DNA of 64,000 nt from Symbiodinium natans (Eukaryota; Sar; Dinophyceae; Suessiales; Symbiodiniaceae), in contig CAJNDS010002096.1 of assembly GCA_905221605.1 (NCBI GenBank), forward strand, positions 186,001 through 250,000, read 5' to 3'. The notes beneath the pieces were generated by a model. That model saw nothing but the letters and a program-made list of their open reading frames with translations. It ran no database searches and was not told where the DNA came from. Both the position numbers and the translations under genes were made by a program. This document shows positions 43,745 to 52,938 of the stretch, in pieces. Each line of letters opens with the position of its first letter. Position 1 is the stretch's first letter.

Positions 43745-44039
43745 GTTCGGCCAAAGCGGCTGAAGGCTAAAGATCGATGCAAAGGCGCTAAAGATTTAGC
43801 AGAGATGCCGAGAGTGGAAGATGCGCCAGCATTCCGCTTTGAGGTGCAGGCGTCGCTACAGGAACCGGAAGTACCCAGCGCAGAGTCGGCTGCCACGCCC
43901 TGAGTATCCCTCACGGCCGAGTGTGAAAGGCAGGACCAGAATCGGCAAATCACAACGTGAACCTTCTGCAAATCATGCGGCGGTTTCGATAAAGCGTACT
44001 CTTCTTGAGGACTGCCCCAAAGCATTTGAAGTTAAGTGA
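43745..44039 (+). CDS. two overlapping coding frames, probably two exons
   Basis: The first frame, 43745-43903, reads VRPKRLKAKDRCKGAKDLAE and then MPRVEDAPAFRFEVQASLQE, stop TGA. The second ends at 44039 (TGA) and reads KGRTRIGKSQREPSANHAAV and then IKRTLLEDCPKAFEVK. They are in different frames and nearly abut, so one of the stops is probably bypassed by an unseen splice. Confidence 0.45.
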
Positions 44040-44375
44040 GGTGCAGATACTTTGGAGCCTCTCGCGCTGCAAGTCCTCTCGCGATGGGGTGCTGGCTGCG
44101 TGCGACAAGGTGTTGTCCACAAGGCTGATCGTCATTTGTGGGCTCTCAACGCTGATCGATTGCTCCGCGGGTGCAATGTATTATTCCACAACATCGCGAA
44201 TGATTGCGACATTTGGATGTGACAAACACGAGAATGGAGCCATAAGCACAACAGCATTTGGCGTTTTTTCTCAATTAACTACTCATCCTATTCATCCTGC
44301 TTTCTGTAGTCTTCGGGGTGCACCCTCAAGGCCTGGCGAAAACGGAGCCTAAAACCAAGCCACGCACCCTTACTC

Positions 44376-44642
44376 ATGCCGACGCCCGGCAGGGCAACGG
44401 AGCTGTCAGCGAACCTGCTGGTTCGCCTGGCGGAAGGCATGGCGGCAGTGAGCAGGACAGGCTCTCAGGGGCGTGATGGTGCCATGTTGACGGAAGGAGA
44501 ACCAAAGAGCGAGTTTTGCCGAAAGAGTTCTGTGCATTTCTGCACCTCTCTGTGCCTCCTTGAACAAGGACCGGCTGGGAACCCTCGCAGGCGCTGGTCC
44601 AGAAGGCAAAGAGAAGAGCGCTTGGACACACGGCCAATATAG
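44376..44642 (+). CDS. candidate first exon, unknown protein
   Basis: ATG at 44376 opens MPTPGRATELSANLLVRLAE and then GMAAVSRTGSQGRDGAMLTE. The first 45 codons look coding; the Cys- and Arg-rich rest may be intron. Confidence 0.4.
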   Translation: MPTPGRATELSANLLVRLAEGMAAVSRTGSQGRDGAMLTEGEPKSEFCRKSSVHFCTSLCLLEQGPAGNPRRRWSRRQREERLDTRPI

Positions 44643-45833
44643 TACTATTTAGTACTTATGCGGCTTATGCAGCATACGACAGTGCATGCGGCAGGTGGGT
44701 CGGTGGGTTGCCCGGCTGCGCTTGGCAGGTCAGCTACCTCCTGGACATGAAGCGATACGACCTGCCGCGAGGTCTTGAGTACACGATAGTACACGATAGT
44801 ACACGTGAGCAAATGGTGCGGGCACCGCAGGCAAACTCTGGCGAGCTGCCAAAGCTTTCGAGGCCTTGGGGGCCTCGACCTCAGCTTGCGGAGCGATGCG
44901 CCGGAGCGATGCGCCGGTATGCTAAAGGCTTTGGCCGTGTCTGTCAAGGTGTCCAAAAGCATCTTCTTGGAAGAGCGGGACCAGCCGACGGCAGCAAAGT
45001 CTCCGAGGAGAGACGGGACATGCCTTTGTGCCCTCGGGGTCTATCAGGAATTGTGATAAGAAGTGCCCGATTTTTGGCATCCTGCGAGCTGCCGATGTGT
45101 GACAGGCGGCAAGGTTCCCTGAAGCCAGGGCCGGAGCCAGCTTAGACTCTTGCGGCAAAAGTGTGCATTGAGAGGCATCTGCAGGCACCTGAAGGCATCT
45201 GACGGCATCTGAAGGCAGAATGGCGATCGTAGGGACCAGCTCGTGTGCCTGCTTGGCAGCTTCAAGAGCATGCAGAATACAGCCACGGCAATGCGCACCA
45301 CAATTCAATGGCTCGCGGAAGTACTTGCAAGAGCCCCGAAGCACAGACACAGACACAGGTTTCGCACTCTGGAGAGACATCTGCATGGAGCCTCTGGACA
45401 TCTGCAAGCTAGCTCTTTGCTGATGCACCGGTGTCTAGCAGCTGCTACCAAGGCGCGCGCTTAGGCCTTCAATCGTTGCCACAGGAGCTGTCTCAGATCC
45501 ATATTGATTCCTTTTCTGGGAGCCCACCCTGAATTTTGGGTCGAACCTTCATACCCGAACTGCTGCCTGCACCACATAGACATGAAGAAGATATTGAGTT
45601 CCAGGATGCCCTGAGAGATAGTCGTAGCTGATTTGCTTGCTCATCTTGCTCTTGTCTCGGCAAACCTGAAGGTGTGACTCAATGGAGATGGAGGACCCGA
45701 GGGAGTCCCGCGAGAATCGCTCGCCCAGACCTTTCTTGGGGCGAGCTAGCGGCTGGACTGAGCTGATGCTGATTGGGGGCAGCTTTTTCCAGGTCGTCTT
45801 GGGCTGCTGGCGTCATGGAGTCCCCCGAGGTTC
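44643..45833. other. weakly supported region
   Basis: At about 44860-45056 a frame reads GLDLSLRSDAPERCAGMLKA and VKVSKSIFLEERDQPTAAKS, which is protein-like, but an alternative frame (44708-45145) is also open. Nothing else stands out apart from GGCATCTG repeats at 45172-45216. Confidence 0.32.
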
Positions 45834-46309
45834 ATGTGCAACGTTCGTGGAACGTTCGCGGATGTGGAACGGAGCTTGCGGTCCAATGTTTCAGACATCG
45901 GCGCCACATGGGTTCTTTCGCTTCGCGAGGCGCCGACGGCGAGCAGTGTTAGCTCAATGTCAACGAACTGGGCAGTGCCCAGCCCAGTCCGAACCGCTTC
46001 CTTTCGCAAAGGGGCCTTGAGTGCTTTGGAAATGTGCCGAGGCTTTAGGGACATCTTGTGAGACATTGGCTGGGCGTGCCGCCCCCAGCGCTGATTCATG
46101 TCATTCATGTCTGCTTGCAAGTTGGTGTGCAGGCAAACTGCAGGCAAGCGATCCCCCCCCCTCCCTGCCGGCGCCCAATTTTGTGTGAACATGCTGCCAG
46201 GTGCAATCATCACGCAGCCGTCGCATGCCTCAGCTTCATCGCCTGCATCTTCATGCGTCTTCATGCCAACAGCAGGGCTCATTCTGAACTCTCCTCTGCC
46301 AAGGCTCAA
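45746..46309 (-). CDS. 187-codon minus-strand frame opposite a + frame; strand uncertain
   Basis: The minus-strand frame has an ATG and reads ISKALKAPLRKEAVRTGLGT and LLAVGASRSERTHVAPMSET, which is credible protein. Opposite it, the + frame 45834-46061 reads FADVERSLRSNVSDIGATWV and SLREAPTASSVSSMSTNWAV, equally credible, and agrees with the general + orientation. Only one is likely real. Confidence 0.3.
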   Translation of the reverse strand: MSLGRGEFRMSPAVGMKTHEDAGDEAEACDGCVMIAPGSMFTQNWAPAGRGGDRLPAVCLHTNLQADMNDMNQRWGRHAQPMSHKMSLKPRHISKALKAPLRKEAVRTGLGTAQFVDIELTLLAVGASRSERTHVAPMSETLDRKLRSTSANVPRTLHMNLGGLHDASSPRRPGKSCPQSASAQSSR

Positions 46310-46605
46310 TATCTCCGGGACGGCACCTCAGCCTCAGTCATGATAAACTCAAAAAAAGGACCAGCTACCTCATGGCAATCTTCCCTGCGAGCTTCGTGAC
46401 TTAAGCTAACGGCCCAGGCGTCTGCCCAGAGTTTATGAAGTTTGGGACGAACTCGGTGGTCGCAACAGGCCAGGAGGACCTCATATCGCAGTGGGGACAG
46501 CAAAGTATGGCTCGCTGCTGTTGCTTTATCGGGGGAACGGCGTCGAAAACATCAGAGTACAAGGAGAGATTCATTTTCCACATAGGTCCCATAAGCTTCA
46601 AATCA

Positions 46606-46632
46606 CGAAAGCTCCCCCTGAGGGAGCTTTCG
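46606..46632. other. perfect 11-bp hairpin
   Basis: CGAAAGCTCCC and GGGAGCTTTCG are exact reverse complements around the loop CCTGA. It lies 25 bases before the 110-base tandem repeat. Confidence 0.8.
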
Positions 46633-46657
46633 TTCAATACCCGCAAGGACTGGGGCG

Positions 46658-46950
46658 GAGCCATGGAGGGTCTGGGGGGTGGGTCTGGTCAAAAAAATGG
46701 CCCCCCTAGGAGCCGGCCCTCCAGGCCACCCAACACGAGGCCTTTTTTGGGGGGTATTTCTGGGTGCGAGCCATGGGGGTTTGGGGGGTGGTCTGGTAAA
46801 AAATGGCCGCTCTGGCTGGCTATCCCCTTTCAGGAGGCGGGCCCCCAGGCCACCCACCACGAGGCCTTTTTGGGGGTTTCTGGGCGGAGCCTGGGTGCCG
46901 GGCGGTGCTGCTGGGCTGCCCTGGCGACCTTTCTTGCTCTCTGCGCTCTG
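46658..46950. repeat. diverged tandem repeat, period about 110-119 bases
   Basis: Copy 1 is 46658-46767 and copy 2 is 46768-46886, with a partial third copy starting GAGCCTGGG at 46887. Shared landmarks are GAGCCATGG, GGTCTGGT, AAAAATGGC, CAGGCCACCCA and ACGAGGCCTTTTT. The enclosing 254-codon + frame (46435-47199) is Gly/Pro-rich here and is probably open because of the repeat. Confidence 0.8.
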
Positions 46951-47795
46951 CCTGTGGCTATCAAGTTGAAGGGTGGAACGAGACGGGAAGGCAGGGTCAC
47001 CCAGCAATTGCGGGTCGCGGGGGGCGAAAAGGGTTCGGGCGCAGCCGACCACGTGAAGGTGTTGTCGTCCCTTGAGTGTTCACAAATCCCAGCCCTGCTT
47101 TACTTTGAGGTCTTGAGAAAGAGTGGGCATCTTGGGAGACGCCCGGGCAACTGTATGCGGTGGCCTGCTGCCGTGTTGGGACATCTGTTTGGGTGCTGAG
47201 TACGACCTGCGCAGCCTCATGCGCTTGTCGACCAGTGCATAACCGGGCATTTGCCGGGATGATGGATTGAATAGACCACCAGAAAGACGCAGCACCGCTG
47301 AATCGAACCAATGCAGACACTAGCCAGCATGCTAGATTTGGCTGCAGGTTTTGCTGCTGTGGCCGCTGTGTAACCGGTCCAGACATCGACTTCTGGTACA
47401 ACTTATGCACCTGGCGGCGGCCTCAGACCTTGTTAGTTGCAACATGTTGCAACTTGCTCGATGCCTCTGCTGCAAGGTCGCTCATCCTCATACCTTCTGC
47501 ACTTTACTTCTGGGGCTGTCCCCCGGCCCGGAGTGTGTGGGCTCGTGTTTGGCTGAGAGTCCCGTATGCATCCGTATGCCACCTAGGCTCTCCACATTTG
47601 TGGAAAGTCAGCCCGCTGCTACCAATCGTCACGAGCATTGTGCCTTCTCGGTGCTTGAGGGTTTGCCTACTCCTTGTGTGGCCAATTTTGGGGCCAATTT
47701 TGTCCATGTCGGAGGCTTGGTTGGCTTGGCTTGGCTTGCTTGTTGCTAGGCCCTTGTCGCAACTATCGTCTTCTTACTCCTGACATCCTGTACAG

Positions 47796-48473
47796 ACCCA
47801 GGCAGCATTGCTCAATAGCCACGGGGCATTTGAGCAGTTCGACGTGCCACATCGTGCCACGTCATCATACGCTGGCTGTGCAGGCATTCTACCTCGACGT
47901 GAGCTGCGCTTGGCCGTGCCCGGGTACGGCGCTTACATCACTTTCACGTTTCGGTGGTTGCATTGGTTGCGGAAGGTTGCACAGACCTGTAACGAGATGC
48001 AACGAGGCTGGAAGAGGAGATTGTGTCAGCTGTGGGAGTGCCGCCGCTACCGGTGCCTGCCTTTCTGCCTTTCTTCCTTCCGCCTTGCGGCATTGCGGGG
48101 TCTTGCAATGTCTTGCGCATCTGGGTCTTAGCGCTTCAATTTGCAAGACGACAGGTAGAGGGTGGCATTGAACCGGAATGTCCTCCATTGACTGACTTGC
48201 CAGGCCCTCGAAACGGACCCCTTTTGTACATTTGACTTCGGACTTTGTTGCCAAGGTCCTGAACCTGTACTTTCCTGCCCTGAAAAGACCCCAGCTGAGG
48301 CAGCAGTCTCAAGGCTATCGCTGGTGCTCCACTTGCAAAGCAGCTTGGCTCGTCTTGTCTCCAGCAGATCAAAATGTGTTAGTTGCGGTCATGATGCGCT
48401 TGTGATGCATGTGGACAGATCGTTCGACCTCCCCGTTCCTCGCACTGTGCAGACTGCGACAACTGTGTCTTAA
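47796..48473 (+). CDS. gene with one strong exon and two competing 3' readings
   Basis: The exon at 47796 to about 47970 follows TGTACAG and reads LLNSHGAFEQFDVPHRATSS and then PGYGAYITFTFRWLHWLRK. Downstream, 48155-48235 follows CGACAG and reads VEGGIEPECPPLTDLPGPRN, stop TGA. A different frame is open for 89 codons from GCCAG at 48203 to TAA 48471-48473 and reads PEKTPAEAAVSRLSLVLHLQ and LVMHVDRSFDLPVPRTVQTA. The two overlap at 48204-48235, so alternative acceptors or chance must explain one. Confidence 0.5.
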
Positions 48474-48674
48474 CGCGCCTTTCTCAGAATCTGAGGGTAG
48501 CAGTTGCCCGTACGTAGGAGGCTCTTTGAAGTTGTGATTTGCTTCTCCTTCAGGTTTGACCACCACTGTCCCTTCGTCAACAACTGCGTTGGCCAAAGGC
48601 AACAAGCCACGGAGAGTTGAGAGTGAGAACTGCAACCGCACAACTTTTCGTGTATCGAGCTCTCTGACCGACGT

Positions 48675-49121
48675 GTGGGCACAGCTATTGCGTGGTTCTT
48701 GCTCTGTGATGTTGCCAACATGTTTCGCCGTGTTGAGGAACTATGCATTCTTCTCCGCGTTCTTGTTTTCGACCGGGTGTGCCGGCATGTTGACGACGCA
48801 GCTGTCTCGCTGTCCCCTTGTAACCTTGTACCAATTGTCTTGGCCTGGTCTTTGTCCTGAGACGTGACATGACATGGCATTCCAGGTGCTTGGGTTTATC
48901 CGTGGCTATTGGTGTAGGCGCAACTCCGTGTCGCTTTCACGGCGTTTCTGTTCCCCTCTGCAGATCTTTGGAGGCATCAGGTATTCCAACGTCGGATCGC
49001 TGCCGAACTTGTGGAGGACTCGTGCACGGTCTCTGAATTGAGGGAAACTGTGAATCAAAAGAGTAGCTTATGCGGTACTTTAGCGCTTGCTAGCTCAGGT
49101 CACTTTGCCGTACGTAATTGA
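48675..49121 (+). CDS. two open exons upstream of the Penelope-like element
   Basis: 48675-48860 reads IAWFLLCDVANMFRRVEELC and then ILLRVLVFDRVCRHVDDAAV, stop TGA. 48918-49121 needs no ATG (TAG just upstream) and reads SADLWRHQVFQRRIAAELVE and DSCTVSELRETVNQKSS, stop TGA. They lie 0.4-0.8 kb upstream of the reverse transcriptase on the same strand. The second could be part of that element's 5' region or an unrelated host exon. Confidence 0.42.
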
Positions 49122-49521
49122 GGACTTGTTGACAACTGCAGGAATCCCCTGCTCTGCCTTGTGCTGGGCTTGATTGGCATTCCCACCGCCCTGATGCTGC
49201 TAGGCCGGGATGTAGGAGGATAGGAGAAATGCAAGGTTGGAGAGTGAGCAGAATATGATCACGGAGCGCGCACTCAGCAAAGCAAGCTTGTTTTGGAAAT
49301 GCTGCGAACAGCGTGCGGATCAAACTTGCAGAGATTTTTCACAGCAATTTCCAGTGACCCAGGTACTCACCACACCTGGACGTAGCCTCGCTTGGTTTAG
49401 CGCCTTTTCACTGGACATGCAACTACAGGTTTGAACAAAAAACTGCTAGGGTCAGCAAGCTGGCAATGCAGTCAACGGATGCCAGCTGCAAATCCCTAGC
49501 ATGCACAGAGCATACTGAGAA

Positions 49522-51135
49522 TTGGATTTTTTACACATTCAGCGATTGGGGTGCCCTTCTACATGGTGGCCCCCATGTTCCTCACGCATTTCTTCAGCTC
49601 AGACACTTTTTGAGGCATTCGAGGCTGATGCTTGGGAGCGGTACCGTAAACAAATCTCACGCCACAAGCCTTCCTCCAATCTCAGTGCCGTTGACAGATT
49701 GGGCTTATACTGGTTGAGGCTACACAACTACGCCGTCGTCAACGATGACAAAGGTACAGCGTTGATACCTATGAAGGGCTGTTTTCTGCATGGTTTAAAG
49801 CATCAAGCTTGCAACAACTTGGAGCAGTTTGAACCTGCAGTTTGTGATCGCCCCAGCCTGGCCCACAAACTTCGGAATGCCATCTCGAGATTGGATACCG
49901 CGATAACCCCGAGAACCACTTTGACTTTCCTTGATCAGCATGTTGATGCCGACTGGAAACTTATGGAAGTTATCTTGACATGGAAGAGCCACAAACCTGT
50001 CCAAGTTCCTCGTGTTATCACACCTACCAATTCAAGTATCCTTACTCCGATGGCACAGTATGTGAGAATGAGACTGTCTCCAGTGGTTGCGAAACTTCCT
50101 TTTGTGTTGCATGATTCCGCACAGCTTGTTTCCAAGTTAGAAGCATTAAACTTTCCAGATGCTTGTATATTGGGCAGTGGTGACATTGTTGACGTTTACC
50201 CAAGCACAACACCAGACATGGTTGCAAAGAATGTGTACGTTGCTTTATCGTTAGCTGGGTACAATGATGCTCTTGCAGTAGCCGACCTCGCTTAGGCAAT
50301 ATTGCAGCACCAGTTTGTGGCAGCGAATGGAACAGCTTTTCGTTGCAAACGTGTGGGCCAAGGCCTCGCATTCGCGTCTGAAGCTTGCGATATCACAGCT
50401 GCGCACCTTCTCGAAAACAATGGTTCTTTGCTTCCTGCGTTGCAGCGTGCCATTTTCTATGGCCGTTTTAGAGACGATGTTGTCATCATCCTTGACGGGA
50501 ACCTTGAATCCGATGCACCGCGCCAGTTTGAGATCCTTTTCAACCAATGTGCGCCCGAATACCAAGAACAAAATTCATGGAGCTCGTCTTCCATCACATC
50601 CCTTGACGTGAAGATTACAAGACATGATCAGAAGCTGATGTGCGAGACCCATTTCAAGCCCACGAATCTTTTCCGTTATTTGCCTGTTCATTCGAACCAC
50701 CCAGCAACGGTCTTCAGATCATGGATTGGGGCTGAAATCAGACGCTACGTTATCACGAACAGTTCATTCCAGTCTTTTTCTGACACAGTATCGGCTTTCA
50801 GAGGTCGATTGCGCAGATGTGGGTATGATGATGCTTTGCTCCAACCACTGTTTGAGAATACCCAAGCGCTGTACTGGCAACGATCTGCTTTGCTACATTC
50901 ACATTGTTGCAGAGCAGCCAAGCCTAGAGTTGTGTCTTTGATCCTTCCGTTTGACCCCTTCTTCGTGAGAATGGGCTTGGGCCATATAGTCAGACACATT
51001 GGTGAACAAATTTCAGAGCAAACAGACCTTCCGGCACCTCAGATTTTTGGCAAACTCGTCGCTTTCTCTTCTGAGGCAAACTTGCTTCATTCTTTGCGGC
51101 GTTTAACGCCCAACAAGACATTGTACATTTCCTGA
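49522..51135 (+). pseudogene. Penelope-like element reverse transcriptase with one in-frame TAG
   Basis: One frame runs from 49522 to 51135 (about 537 codons) with a single stop, TAG at 50293-50295. Family landmarks in order: a DKG block (YAVVNDDKGTALIPM, about 49731), RVITPTNSSILTPMAQY (about 50014), LHDSAQLVSKLEAL, motif A (SGDIVDVYPSTTPD, about 50176), motif B-like FRCKRVGQGLAFASEACD after the stop, motif C (FYGRFRDDVVIIL, about 50455) and the thumb-side block KPTNLFRYLPVHSNHPATVF (about 50659). Motif A Asp and the motif C DD pair are present. There is no GIY-YIG endonuclease block before the end. The 5' end is undefined: no ATG until about 49771, and TGA lies just upstream of 49522. It copies element RNA into DNA if active; here it is probably inactive. 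Confidence 0.82.
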
Positions 51136-51165
51136 GGTGGGAGGGAGGGTCTGTTTTTTTTTTAA

Positions 51166-51179
51166 TACACGTACGTGTA
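51166..51179. other. 14-bp palindrome just 3' of the RT
   Basis: TACACGTACGTGTA is a perfect palindrome 30 bases after the RT stop, preceded by a T/A-rich run. It may belong to the 3' end of the element. Confidence 0.6.
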
Positions 51180-51200
51180 AAAAACTATTCTCAGGCGACT

Positions 51201-51512
51201 TTGACCTTTTGCAACCCCAGGACTTGTAGGTGCTTGATTGAAACCGCTCACGCCGTGGTCAACAGGCTAACATCGCGTTTGAAGCCCCGTCCAATCTCGT
51301 TTCCCGACCGTGAAGGGTTGACGCCGCAATGTCTTGTTTCTGCCCTGAACACGCAGGCCAAGAAGTTTAACTCGGTTTCGCCACAGCGTTCACGGACTTG
51401 CTTCGAAGAACACCATGCCATTAACGACAAGAGTGCTTGCCCTGCCGGGCATCAAACCCACACCAGCTTTATCCAAAACTCATGGCACGAGCATGGCATC
51501 TGCAAGTTTTAG
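51201..51512 (+). CDS. 103-codon open frame after the RT
   Basis: The frame reads VVNRLTSRLKPRPISFPDRE and LVSALNTQAKKFNSVSPQRS, then a His/Cys-containing end, stop TAG. It could be a host exon or element-derived sequence. It does not show a GIY-YIG pattern. Confidence 0.3.
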   Translation: MTFCNPRTCRCLIETAHAVVNRLTSRLKPRPISFPDREGLTPQCLVSALNTQAKKFNSVSPQRSRTCFEEHHAINDKSACPAGHQTHTSFIQNSWHEHGICKF

Positions 51513-51716
51513 AGGTCCGTCCCCTTCCAGGCCCCCACCCCCCATCTTTGAAGCCTTTAACAGGCATCATCGCCATCAACGAGAACTCCAAAACCGTTCC
51601 ACTATGTTGTGTTTGCAAGCTGCAGTTTGCAAGCTGTAGCGGTCATCCCCTCCTCCCTTGTTTAGCCGTGCAAGCTTGCTTCGGTTGCCTGTGCTCGACG
51701 GCAGCAGGCGCTGTGC

Positions 51717-51989
51717 ATGATTCTTCAAATCTCGCCAAAAGTCACTATGTTTGAATTCCTTGCAGGAATCGGTGTCATCCTTGGAAAGTTGAGTCTTGTT
51801 TTCGAGCCTTCGCCCTCAAAGCAAGGGCCACCGACGGAGGAGCAAGAAAGCCTTGAGAAAGAAAATGGTGGGCTGGGCATCGACTGCTGCACGCTAATTC
51901 GGCTGTACACGTTTCCATTCCCGAACTGGACGACAAGCTCCTCTGTTGATGTGACAGGAGCGGGGCAGACAGAACGAGGGAGTAGATAG
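51717..51989 (+). CDS. open frame with hydrophobic start, strand uncertain
   Basis: An inner ATG (51747) begins MFEFLAGIGVILGKLSLVF, and an acidic stretch SKQGPPTEEQESLEKENGG follows, with stop TAG. This resembles a leader plus a hydrophilic region. A 168-codon minus-strand frame (51725-52231) overlaps completely, so strand is not certain. Confidence 0.36.
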   Translation: MILQISPKVTMFEFLAGIGVILGKLSLVFEPSPSKQGPPTEEQESLEKENGGLGIDCCTLIRLYTFPFPNWTTSSSVDVTGAGQTERGSR

Positions 51990-52689
51990 AGGAGAAGAGA
52001 GGTACAACCGGCCAGCCCACCATGCATGAGCCGTTCAGGGTTGTTGAATTGGCTTTGAGGCGTTTTTGGCCTTGGCATCTTCCATCTCTTCTTGATCTGC
52101 GCCGGCCGCACCACGAAGGAGGCATCCGCGCAACATTGAGTAATGTTGCTCAAGCGGCTTTGGGGCAGTACAAAGCTAGTCAAAACACCACATTGCACTG
52201 TTGCCTCCTTTGAGAAAGAAATCGCCACCATCAGCCCGCAAACATAGCCATCACCAGACTCGCTCGGAAGTGTGCAAGTGTGATTGTGCTGGAAGCTCTC
52301 GATGTATCAACAAACCCCCGCCAAACAACTTGGGAACAGAATCGTAGTGTCGCGTTTGGGACTTGGGAAAAGTTGTTTTGGGGCGCAGGGGGTCAAGGTT
52401 GTTCGGCCTCTTGGACCTCTTGTGGGCCTTTTCTGGGCTTCTTCTGGGCCTTTCCTTTTCGGCTCTTGGGGCTGTAGCCTTGGGGGCTGTAGCCTACAAG
52501 ACGTCATTTCTTAGAACTTTAAAGTTTCAGAGCTTTGGGATGCAGGTTTGAAGGCTGGAGGCTTTAAGTTTCAGTTCCTCGAAGGGGGCGGTGCGGGAGG
52601 GATTTGTTGTTCCAGGCTAGCTTGTTACCTAGTTTCGGCAACATTTCGAACCACTTTGTATCATTGACTTTCGACAACATTTCGCTCTA

Positions 52690-52938
52690 TTGCGAACCAC
52701 TGTACTAGTTACTAGTCGGAGCTCCAAATTAGGGAGCCCAAAGCGTTCAGGCTGGGCATTTTCTGCAGTAGTGGACACAGTATGGGACAGCAGTGTCGCG
52801 AGCTTGCAGGTACTCACTGGGAAGATTACTGTGGCTGGACGAACGCTTATGCATGAGAGAGGTGCATCTCTCATTCATGCGCGATCCCCCGTGCGAGACT
52901 CAACATGCTGCACTGTTCTTGGCGTGCCCGTTCTTTAA
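52690..52938 (+). CDS. candidate exon, unknown protein
   Basis: The frame reads GWAFSAVVDTVWDSSVASLQ and then VLTGKITVAGRTLMHERGAS, ending at TAA. A minus-strand frame (52629-52874) is comparable. Confidence 0.34.
   Translation: MRTTVLVTSRSSKLGSPKRSGWAFSAVVDTVWDSSVASLQVLTGKITVAGRTLMHERGASLIHARSPVRDSTCCTVLGVPVL

Noticed and set aside
46435-47199. 254-codon + frame as a single gene
   Set aside because: Most of it is Gly/Pro-rich translation of a diverged tandem repeat, so its openness is explained by the repeat.
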